NCBI GenBank assembly: GCA_964036295.1
Contig: OZ038463.1
Coordinates: 33,185,295-33,249,294, forward strand
Direction of reading: 5' to 3'
Origin: Plumapathes pennacea
Lineage: Eukaryota > Cnidaria > Anthozoa > Antipatharia > Myriopathidae
DNA: 64,000 bases
The notes under the pieces are model-generated. The model was not told the origin of the DNA, searched no databases, and was given only the letters and a program-made list of their open reading frames with translations. The translations under genes were made by a program, and so were the position numbers. Positions within the stretch are counted from its first letter, which is position 1, and every line of letters starts with the position of its first letter. Positions 34,201 through 46,200 of the stretch are shown here, one piece after another.

Positions 34201-37200
34201 GATTGGTCGATTTACCGTGGTAAATAAGAGTCCAGACAACGAAGCTGACGCCAGCTGACGCAAGCATGTCACGTTTTGCAGCGAAATACAACGAAACTTT
34301 CCTGTATATGTCTAAATGTTGTGGTAAAAAACAAATTTCCACTGGTTTGCCGTGGTGTGGACTCTTATTTACCACGATTTACGTCATCACATGGTCCAAA
34401 TTAGTTGCGGACTCACTCGGCGAAGCGCCTCGTGAGTCCACAACATTTTGACCATGTGATGACGTAAATCGTGGTAAATAAGAGTCCACACCACGGCAAA
34501 CCAGTGGAAATTTATTAAATCGAGTCCTAGTATTGGTTTCTTGGTTAAGTCCTGAGGTTTTAAGAGCGTTACACTGAATTACAAAATCTGCATTTGAATC
34601 CACAGTTTTGTGCAATGACCGCTGACTAAATCAAAGCAGCGGTGCCGCTCAAAGCTCGCCCATTCTTGTTGGTCGATAGGGCTCACATGGTTTTTGTTTA
34701 AAATTTTATTTTGCTTTTATAGTTAGTGAGACATTATTCATATAACAGAATCTGCTCAAAATTGTGCAGAAAGCACTCTTTAGTTGAACCCAGAAACTTC
34801 CAAAGAAGAATCTTTTTGTACATTGGACACCTAGATTAGGTTCACTATGTTTCAACTGTTCCATTGGTGACAAATAATTGTGTTCAAAGCCAGGATTGCA
34901 GTCATGATGCTGTAAATAGTGCAGTACAAAATAATATAAATCGAAATGATAATACTGTTTGTGCAGTTAGTTGCTCAAACAAGAAAGACTGTGATTCTTC
35001 AGCTGTTGAGGAATGAAAAGCTTATTTGAGAGATTATAAAAGAAAGCAAAGAATGGATCAACAATATCTTGCTAAAGATAAGCTAATGAGAATGCACATG
35101 AAACAGAAAAAGTAATCCCAAAGTAAAACAAAAAGACGATAAAGCTAAGAAAATATACAGAGAAGCAAACCCAGATTATGTGAAAGAAAAAGAGAGACAG
35201 GCCAAAAAAAGAAAAAGGGAAAAGGATCCTAATTTTGTTAAAGAAAAAGAGACAAGCCAAAAAAATACAAAGGCAAAAAAATCCACAATTAGTGAGACTA
35301 AAAGAAAAACAGACGAAGCAAAAACAAAGAGTAAACAAATTAAAAACCATTGAGGGTCTTATTAAGCAACTTCATGAAAATATTAAATGTGGACCTGAGT
35401 TATGTGTACTTGCTGTGATAAACTTTGGTACAAAGCTGGTGTGATTAGATGTCATGAACATTCATTCAACTCAGATCTTAATGCATCAGTCAAACTTTGT
35501 ATCTCTGGGGAAGAAAGTGTGAACAATTCTGAATGGATTTGTAGAACTTGTCATCAAAACATCAAAGCTGGTAAGATGATAAGTTGTGCAAAGGCCAATA
35601 AAATGACATTCCCACATAAGCCACATAAGCCTTAATTTTTATGTTTCGTATTTGGCCGCTGCTTACACAGATAAACATATTTGCGAACCTTAATCTTGCT
35701 CTTATTTACAAGCTTTACGTGCCTCGTTAGACAGTGATTGGCACGGGTTTCATGCCTTTTACAACATTCGGCAAGAGCAGACGACTTTGGAACAAATTTA
35801 CTTATGTAGCGACGTACCTTACGCCGCACGTGTTTGCTCTTTCGCAAAAGCCTTCGAACTTTGCGTAATGGAATACGCGACGGTTCTTTTCTCTCGCTTC
35901 CGATTAGTTTTACCCTTCCACGTAAAATGTTAACGCGACCGTCCGTCAAGCATTTCACGTTCAGATGTTTCTACCGCAACACAATCCTTGCCATTCGATC
36001 TGGCGACGTGATAGCTTGTGTCAATCACAGCTGTAGAAGCACCCTCGTTTAACGCCTGGTCTTTGTTTACAAAACAGCACAATGTCTGCGTTTCATGATC
36101 ACAGCATTTCATTAATTTCAGTGTCGCTCAATCGCGGTATATTTTCGTAATCACAGCACAATCCCTACATTCGTAGAAACACCCAGGCCTAATGGCCAAA
36201 CAAACTTCGAATGCTTGACAAACATGACAAACAAGAAATTCAACATGAAGCTTCGACGTCTTCTGTTTGAACGAACTGCGTAACACGACCATGCCCAAAT
36301 TTGGAAACTGACAAGTTCCTTCTTTGGAAATTCCTTATTTGGAAGTCCATTGTTGACACAGAAGCCTGGAAGGACACCGTGACAACTTCAAGCTCGCCTT
36401 CACTTCGTGAGGCGAGCTTAAAAATAACATGACCGCACCGCCGAAAAGCGTATTTCCGCGGTGTGCGGGAAGCACAATCAGACGTGAACTTCAACACGTT
36501 ACGTACACACACAACGCAGATACGCGGCGTGTACACAGACGTAAACACGAACACGGACATGGTAATAACAAACAAACACAACGGTAAGGGAGGGGAGTTG
36601 AATAGAGGTGCGTTCCATTGACCGTATTCTGGAATAGGAAAACGGCTCGGTAAATATCCACCGCTATTCACCTCCACTTCGGCGAATAATTGTTAACTAA
36701 CACAGGTCTGTACAGTACGCGTGTACGGCCGGTACCTGCACTTGTTCCTTGCTGCGCGCATCCGTCTCGATGCTGTGTGTAACCCGTTCATAACCCCCCG
36801 TGTACTTTTTCATGGATTTTAACTGTGTACTGGGTTTCTGTAACTGAGGTTCCAGCGTCCCTTGCAGCGTGGTCGTGCGAAGCTGCCACGTGATCTCCTC
36901 TTGCTTGGAACTCGTCGATGATTGGCCCTTCCTGCGCTGCGCTGTTTGTAAAGAAAGTCAGTAGGATATTACCAGGAGTTCATTGGCGCATTTACCCTTT
37001 CACTCCCAAGCTCAAAACGCAAATTCTCCCAGCTTTTCTTAGCCTGCATAGGAGGCGTTCCCATTTGTTTTCATACCAAGTTCGATCAGAGTGTAAGACT
37101 GGGACGAGTACAGACTTCGGAGGGGGGGGGGGGACTTTTTTCTCGCCTTAGTCTTATGAAGATGAGTTTTATTTGCATGAAATGCGAGTCAAACTATTTT

Positions 37201-40200
37201 CACAATACAGGTTTCATACCAGGCCTCGCTACAGACAACAGATATCTCGTTCTAGGCCCATAAGGTATTAGTCGAGATTAGGAATCATATTTGACAGTGG
37301 GAGTGCCGCGCGGATATTGGACGCATTTATACGTCTAAACTGATGGAATCCCCGAGAACGCGAAATACACAAAAGACCAAGACAAACAAACAAACAAACA
37401 GCTATGACTCAACTTTGAAAATGTGAAAGTGGCAATGTTTGACCGTGGGGGAATGGGTCTACCTTATGACGTCATACCCACCTGGCAGATCGGCAGAGGA
37501 AGTAGATTTTCCTCCAATCAAAAGGGAGTTTCCGTTTTCCGGATCAAAAGAGCTGCATTCCGTCATGGAGGTGGACACGAGTTTTTTCTTTCTGGCTTTC
37601 TTGGTTTTCTTCTCCTCTACGCTCAGCTGTGACAGACTCTTCTTCAGTTCCGCAAACTCTCTCTGAGGTCTCGGTTGCTCGTACAAGCGCGCCTGATAGG
37701 AAACAGAATAAAATGATTTATAACTTTCAATGCAATAGAACCTCAACGAATGAAAAAAATTGAGAAATCTAGGAATAATTGTTTTAGTATATACCACACA
37801 AGTTTAATAGCCAACTCCCAAATAGCTATTTTATTTCCGACAAAAGTGGGTAAAAGTTGGGTTCGCGCGCCATTTTGTTTTACCGGAAGCCGCCGGGAGG
37901 TGAATAGTACTTGATATTCCGAGATTGAGGAACCAATCAGAGCGCGCGAAAAGCACTATTCACTTGTGTGGTATATACTAAACGAGATTATAAAGACGTA
38001 AGGAATAAGGAGAGAAAGTTTTATTGGTTTCCGTGTTGCAGTCGCCGTCCAAGTGTTCTAAGTTCTCTTCTGTGTGTCCGTTGTCACTCATGCATAGGGC
38101 AAGAAGCACAGGGTGAAGAGGAGTTCGTTTGCTTTCCATTATGTAAAACCCTATATATTGACTTACATGAAAGATACCGCACAACGATTGCATCGCGGGC
38201 GCGTAAAGGCAAGTGCGCGCATTGCCTTCGCACGCCCGCGATGAAATCGTCTTGCGGTATCCTTTATATAGGTCAATATAGGGTTTTACATAATGGTAAG
38301 CAAGCGAACTCGGGTACGAGAGTCTCTCAAGATAGGTGTTCAACATTTTCTCCAGGATTACATACTTTTGTGCTCGATAAACACTCTCCCTTAGGCTGCC
38401 ACGGGTAATGTGGATAGGGTTGAACCGGAGTCCTGGGTCTGAGTGACGGGGTCTGGAGATCAGCCGGTAAATCCTGACCGGCCGCGAGGGCCTTGGCGCG
38501 ACTGCTGTAGACGGAGATTTTCCTGGCGAGATCCATCGCAGAGTTCACGTTCCTCTCATTGATCACCGGGGCAACCACGCTTTCTGACGGAAGAAAGAGC
38601 TCTGATGCGTGCAGGAAGGAGAAACCGAAAATTAGAAAATGAGCAGTTTTCAATTGACTGTCGAAAGTAATTATGGAATTGATATACACCGAATTCTATT
38701 TATTTTTTATAATGACGACACTGTAATTGTATTCAATACCTTGTTTCAAGCCCTGGCCAAACGAGACGCAAGTCAATGCAAGCTCATGCACGTTTCGTTG
38801 GACGTTTGCGCGAAAAACGAAACAAGTTCGTGTAAATGGGTGACCAAAACGAGACGCAGGTCCGCGCAAACTTACGTCGACTTGCCTCTCGTTTGGCCAG
38901 CGCTTCGGGCTGCACTTACTCGGGCTGTTTCTTTGCCGCAGTTGTTTCGACATGTACGACAACGTGAACTGTTCCTCGCCATCACTCGCCTCAGGAACCA
39001 CGGCAACTGGAGTGTCGCTTGACCACCGACTTATGCTGACAACAACAACAGCAACAGCAACAACAACAACAACAACAACAACAAATGCTAAGGCTGGTCC
39101 ACACGAGCGAAGAAAACACGCAAACGTAAGCGACCGGTTCACTAGGCAAAATCTGTAAAGGAAGCGCAAATGCACGTGCAAGGCAATGCAAATTTATCCA
39201 CTCCTTGCGCTTGCCGTTTACTAGTGTAAACCAGCCCTTAACAACGCTCGCAGACTCCGGTATATCACAAGCAAAGCTCCTGAATTTCTCACCTCCTGCT
39301 CGGGGACTGCCTTTCACGCAGATACGCACTTCCCGCGGTGTAACGGAACTGGGGAACTTCTGTAAGACCGACAGACAGACAGACACATTTAATTTATCCT
39401 GAGAAATGTGTGATAGCACACACAGCGTCAACTTGACTGAGCCTAAAAATCTCAACACTGGTATAAACCCCACAAGATTAAATCAGAAATAGTTACGACT
39501 CTGTCCCAATAGTGACAACTACTGTAAATCTATCTTGATCCGTTGAAAATCCAATTCTACACTGCAGTGTCAAGAAAACCGCGTGCGGGACGCATCCCTT
39601 AAATAGCATCCCACATGTAAAACACAGCGCAAGAAAAGTAGCACTCATTTTACTTACCCTTTGCTTCCGTCACAATGACACCGTTCATCATAAAGGCGGT
39701 TGTTACTGCTTCCAGATAGTCAATCTAGAACAGAGAAAACAAGCCGATGAGGCGACTAGATTCGTGAAGTTTACTTGTATTGATTAGTATTTTCCAGGCG
39801 AAATAAAATAATTCACCTTTGTTGTACATGGTTTTCCTGTTCAAAGGTGTAAAAAGGGTTGCTCCCCCCAACCCCTCCGCGGAATTTCTTACCCGCCTGG
39901 CAGCTTGATCATCTGGACGCGCATGACACGGTGTGCACGACCTGCTGCTGCTGTCCTTGTGCTCGTGTTTACGCGGGCGAGGATTCTCGAATTTGAATCT
40001 ACCAGGACTGGGTAGGCTTGAGCGCTGGAGAACAATGAACCACAACATTACAGAACGTACAGTGGAACTTCCCTAAGCGGCCGCCAATCGTAAGCAGCCA
40101 CCTCCCTTGGGCGACCAGTAACGAAACTACCGATTGGTTTCTCAGTCAAATTACTATTAGTGAAACCTCCTATGGTGAGAAATTTCTGTAAGCAACCACC

Positions 40201-43200
40201 TCCCGTATGCGAGTACTTAAAGTCGAACAAAGGATGATCGCTTGGGGAAATTCTGCTGTAAGTAAATACAGCAACTATTCATCACATTTGCCGTTTTTAT
40301 ACTACAGACGACTAATTCGTCTAGTATAAAAACGGAAAACAGGGCAGACGCACTTAAATTCTTATGCGTCTGTTAAGTGCGACTGAAAGACGCACTTAGT
40401 AGACGTCTAATTCGTCTCAGACGAAAAATGCGTCTAGCATAAAAACGAGACGAACTTAACTGGAGACCAGAAGCGTATGTTTCAGTATCAAATCGAGATA
40501 TTTGACAGTTTCAAGATGGCGGCACGAGGGAAGAAATCTCGGCAAAAAAGTAGCGTGCATGGAGTGAGTTCTCCGACTCGTTTTTATACCAGTCGAACTT
40601 AACAGTCAGACGACTAATGCGTCTGGACGAATTAGTCGTCTGTAGTATAAAAACGGCCATTCTAAAGCAGTTTGCGTACCTTGGGAGATTTGTGATACGT
40701 TAACTTGGCTTCTGTTGGCAACACAGCGTCCGTATGCCCCTGAAAACAAACAGCGTCAAAAAAGAGCATCTAGTGCCCGATGAAGCTTATTCAAACTGGA
40801 TATAAGAGAAAGTAAAACCGTCGCATCTAGAGCGCTTTTCGATGAGTGTCGAAAACCAATCAATCATACAGCCAATCAATGAGGCAAGCAAAACACGTCC
40901 CAATACTTAAGAAGTACGACCAAAACCAAAACCAACTAATTGCGATTGATTTTACTAATCAATCGCGACAACATGCCATCGCCACTTGCGTGAGAATATC
41001 GCAACCAGGTTTTGCTTCTGCTCTTGATTGGCCAAGGGTGTTGCTAACCTTGCTAGGACCGATCAGAAAGCGGAGCAAACGCAAAACCAAAGCAATCATA
41101 CGATTACTTTCGACAGTCATGCAAAAACGGCTCTTACCCTCAACTGAGACACACCCGATAATAAGTTAACAATAGAAATACAGTAAAACCCCGCTATCTC
41201 GAACTCTCAAGGGAAGCGAAAAATAGTTCGAGATAGTGGGGTTCTACAAAGGGAAATTTCTGCTAAGTTCTTTTCCAAGGGAAATCGAATTCTGCTCGAG
41301 ATAGCGTAGCCTGCGTAGCAAGCGTTTCCGTAGGTTTCTGAGCGCATACGACGACTTTTTCGATTTTGGCCGCGCGAAAATTGGGGCGAGCGCAAAAATT
41401 AGGACGAGGGGGGGGGGGGGGGGAGGAGGCGAAGGAAGAAACCCCCTCCCCCCCTCGTCCCAATTTTTGCGCTCGCCCCAATTTGCGCGCGGCTAAAATC
41501 GAAAAAGTCGTCGTATGCGCTCAGAAACCTACGGAAACGCTTGCTACGCAGGCTAGAGATAGCGGGGATTTCGAGATAACAGAGTTCGAGATAGCGGGGT
41601 TCTACTCCACTGGATGTTGAACGATATTTGACGAAAATCAGACTTTCACTGAGCATATTCCAACGGGGAACAGTAATGCGTAAAACTCACCAATCCAGAG
41701 CGTTGGACGACATCAGCGAGCACCACCTCCTTGACCTTCAGCGCCTTCGCCCTGCGCTTGTTTCGCTCTTTTCTGGTTTTCAACTTTTTCTTTCTGCACT
41801 AAAATAGAGTCAATCAAAATGCACGTTAAACGCGGGGCGCACTTTAAAAGGGCCTACACGGAGATCTTCCTAAGAAAGCTTTTGATAAGGCTTCGATTAG
41901 AAAAAAAATGGTTCCGGTTATAAAACAATAATGCGCAAGTCTGGGCGAACAACTCGCCAATTTTCTTGTATCCTTATTTATTACCAGAGTTGGTGGGGCT
42001 GTGTTTTAAACTCAACGCAAATTTGTAAAGAATCCCAACTGGTCGGAGGCTAACCAGTTGGCTTTTTTACATAACGTGGCCGAGGATTTGAACAGGGGCT
42101 ACCTAGTGGTCAAAGCGGGACCTGAACCTGGGACCTCCGGATTTCAAGCCCGGTGCCCTAACCACTCGGCCACGCCGCCTCCCTGAAACGCAAACGCAAA
42201 AAAACAAAGCAATAACGCGTACCTGATGGAGCTGAAGTGTTTCTGGAGCGTAAATCAGATGCATGGGAAGACCGTCAGATCCTGAGCTGTCTGATCCACC
42301 AGTGCTGTTCACAACAATGCGAATTGTACGTTTATGTTATTACATTCAGTGAAAAGGAAGGCATTTCTGAAACTGAATATTTTTTTATATTTAATCTCAT
42401 TAGCTGCATAATTTAGACTCGGTCTTTCCAATTATTGTTTTCTTGGGCCCGGCTGTTCAAAAAGGGTCGATTTATACCTCGTTCACACCAATGCTTAAAC
42501 CTGTTTAAAAGGTGTTTAATAAAACTTGTTTAGTTAGGTCGGCCGTTCACAATGCGCGCACGGCAAAACTAAAGTGGTCTAAACCAATTCAACTAAACAA
42601 CCTGTGCGAGGTGGTGTGAAATGTTGTGTAATTAACACAAATAAAAAGTCCTAAAAATGCCACGTTTTGAACGCCCTCTTCTTTAGACTTAAGACTACAA
42701 AATTGGATTTTAGCCTCTAATCGTGTCCGTGGTGATAAATTTCAGGGCGAGCAGGTCACCTGACCAATTGATGCAAATAGTCAATCACCACACAGTAGCA
42801 ACGTGATACATAGTAACGTGATACCTGGACTCGATGTCTGACGTGTAGTGGGTGTTAAAGTCAACGTCTGCTTCGGTCATGCTAATGGGCGCCAGTCCTT
42901 TCTTCTTCATTCTCTCCAGAATGTCTGCCTTCAGCTTCAGTTCAAGATCAAGCAGAATGGCCACGTACTAAAAGAAAAGCAAGGAAATGGAGGACAATAG
43001 CAGCGTCGCTCCCAGGCTTTCTCTCTCTTTAGCGACGGGGTGGGGTAGAGGGGTTAATATTGCAACCACTGAACGCTCTACTGTGGAGAGTCAAAGTGTT
43101 TACCTTGCTGTCATCAGGATCACAGTAATCCAACAAAGTGTCACACAGAAGGAACCCCATCGATTCAAAGTCTTTCGTGTTGAAATGAAGATCTGAGTTT

Positions 43201-46200
43201 TTGCCAAGTGATGAACCACAAAATGTCGCCTGGAAAGAAGCAAACCAAGACAGACGTATTTGAACTGCTTGTTTTTCGACGAGTTGCTCTGATATGTAAT
43301 GAAACAATGTATACGCAAATTACAAAATATCATCATCATTATCATCATCATCGTCGTCGTCGTCGTCATCTACTGTATGCCGTCCAGTTCGTAGACATCA
43401 CCATCGTCAACATTTTCGTCACCGTCATCATCATCGTTATTATCATCATCATCATGGTCGTAACCGTCATAATTGTTGTCGTCATCGTCTTCGTCGTCAT
43501 CTTCTTCGCCAATCATCACCGTCAACATTTTCATCATCATCATCGTTATTAGTCATCAATATCGTCACTGTCATAGTTGTAATCGCCATCATTGTCGTCA
43601 TCATAATCTTCTTTGCCATCATGTTCGTATTCATCATCATCATCGTCAACATTTTCATCATCATCATCTCACCTCCATCGTGTAGCTGTTCGTGATACCC
43701 ATGTGCCACATGACAATTCTGCCCGTGCCTTCCTGTAAATGATCAAGAACATCGTTTAATAAAAGAGTTTGCACTAAAACATCGCTCAACATCGCTTACT
43801 TTTTACGACCGTGCACAATTACCTTGCTCTTCTGAACTTTGAACTTGCAACCTTTATAAGAAAACTAAACAAAAAAGTGGAGTTAGAGCTGACTCGCAGA
43901 TAAATTACAAAGCAACGTGACGTGTCTTTTGTATTTCACTTTATCCTTATATCAAAAAAGAAATTCCTTGATAGGCGGGATGAGAGCACATACCGGTGAT
44001 AATAGTTAAAGAGTGCTATTAGCATTATGCTGAAGGGATTACCCAGTTTAAATATTATTTTATTTAAATATCTCATTCTCCCCTTCTGTTCTTTCTAATG
44101 TATAAGCGCAGCATGTGTTTGCGAGACAACGTGCACCCATGCGTCGTCTTTCACGTTCACGTTCTAACAAGCTACACAACTACCAGGTGACACGTGATTA
44201 AATAAAGTACTTCGGCCATGGTCACGTACAACGGTCACGTAAGGGGACAAAGGGGTCACGTACAACGGTCACGTAACGGGGTCTAGGGGGTCACGTAAGG
44301 GGTCTAGAGTGTCACGTATAACGGTCACGTAAGGGCGTCGAGGGGCCACGTACAACGGTCACGTAAGGGAGTCAAGAAGTGACGTACAACGGTCACGTGA
44401 AGGGGTCGAGTTGTACGTACCTTCGTTGGAGCGTTCTTGGACATCATCACAGGAAATATTCTCTCCCTGAGGCGCTTTAAAGGATCAAACCTATTCTCAC
44501 AGCCATAAATAAACACATTCTGTTTGCGACTGTGTCCATGTAGGTCACAGTACACAATCACTTCGCGTTCTTCCATTAATCTGTATGCAGAATAAAAAGA
44601 GAAAAAAACAGAATACAATATCAGTTAAAGATTGACTTCCATAAAACCAAAGTACAGTCAACTACCTCTTAACGGACACCCCTCTAAGACGGACACCTTT
44701 CTAAGACGGACACCTCGTAGGAGCGGTCCTTGCCTTTCTTCAGTCATTTACTCCAACTCAACTCTTTCTAAAGCAGTTGGAGCTGGTCCCGAGGGTGTCC
44801 GTCTTGATGGAGTTGACTGTAGTTGCAGCGCCAATTAGAGGGCGTCGCACTTTCGACAGGCAATCATTTAGGAACACTCGACTTACTTCCTGACCATATT
44901 CCTTATGTGCCAGATTGGAGGGAAGCTGTCCTTTAGCACAGTCTTGTAGTTGCGATTCAGATCTCTGCCCGACAGTGAGCACCGATAATTGCCGACAATC
45001 ACACCATCAGGGTTGATCATGGGAACAACTTTGAAGATGAACGTGTCCCGGAGAAGCTGAAAAAGTCAGTAAGAGGAAAATGGACTTAAACAAGCAGTGC
45101 TGTATTATTTTTCAGTAATTCTGTACACATGTTAGCCTGCGAAGCTCGGCCCTCCAGGGGCAAGGGGAAGGGAGGGGGAGGGGGAAAGGAACGCGCTCGT
45201 TCATTCGCGGATTTTTTCGAGCTGCATTTTGCAACAGTAAACTCTAAAAGGCAACCTGCTAATACCTTGCAACAACGTGGCCACAACCTAACAAGAACTA
45301 TTGGCAGCCTAATAACATCCCTCCGACAACAGCTTCCGGTACAAAATACTTCCGGTACAAAATACTGTAGCCTGCATTGCAGGCGTTCCCGTTCGTTTTT
45401 CAGGCAAAAGTCTTTTGGGAGTAGGACTGGCCGAGGCTGGCGAGGACTGGGGCGAGGGAAAAGCTACGGAGGGGGAGGGAGTTTCCTCCCCCTCCCCCTC
45501 ATCATTTTTCTCCTGCCCCCTCCCCCCTCCCTCTCCGCAGCTTTTGCCTCGCTCCAGTCCTACTCCGTAACGAAATTTGCCTGTAAAAGAACGGGAACGA
45601 ATGAATTTGCCTGAAAATACTGCAAAGTGAGTTGCTAACCTTGGCGTCTGGAGCGTTGCTTGTGAGAAAGTCTATCAATCCTTTCATCATCCAACTGGAG
45701 TTCGTCTCTCCTGGGTGAACACGCGCCGTCAACACAACAGCTCGTTTGGCCTGAAACAAAAAGGGCCAATCACGGTGCTTTAAAAATCACTTGAACCAAT
45801 CAGCAGCTCGAGAAAGACAACTAGCTTTGGGTATACTGCGTGACCAGGCGGCAAACTAGATCATAATTGGTTTGATCGTTTTGCGTGCGATTGGCCGAGA
45901 AAAAAAATAGCATGTGCTCTACTTGGTCGCAGCTTTCTTCCTCGAACACGTCAAATGCGTTTACACAGAAATACTTTCTTTTTACGTCATTTCCGTTGCC
46001 AGCGTTCATCACCAATACCACCAAACTGCAACAGGTAAATAGTCACATCGTGTGCAAGCCGTTGTTTTTGTTTTTTTGGTTGTTTGTTTGCTTTTTGTAC
46101 TGTACATCAACTTGTTGAAAAAATATACTGAGTTAAAACTTAAACCTAAGTATAAGTTCTGGCTAAATCTGAGGTGTTTTATTGACAAGCGTTGCACGAA

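Larger units (their letters stand above)
31250..42300 (-). other. Disordered C-terminal tail of the carboxypeptidase (exons 18-32)
   Basis: About 600 residues after the catalytic core, in 15 small exons whose phases agree. The tail is Ser/Pro/Lys-rich and has a strongly basic block at 41690-41799 ([19 protein letters not shown]) that could be a nuclear or microtubule-binding signal. An [19 protein letters not shown] coiled segment lies near 37600 and [15 protein letters not shown] near 33670. The last codons (ending YRPPHHK) follow a phase-1 splice at 31392. No known domain is seen. Confidence 0.66.

Noticed and set aside
36240-36677. 145-codon minus-strand reading
   Set aside because: Begins inside repeat-like sequence and shows no domain; the supported carboxypeptidase exon starts only at 36735.
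42099-42182. Functional tRNA-Ser(UGA)
   Set aside because: The T-loop deviates from TTCRANNC and no matching acceptor stem closes the molecule; SINE origin fits better.
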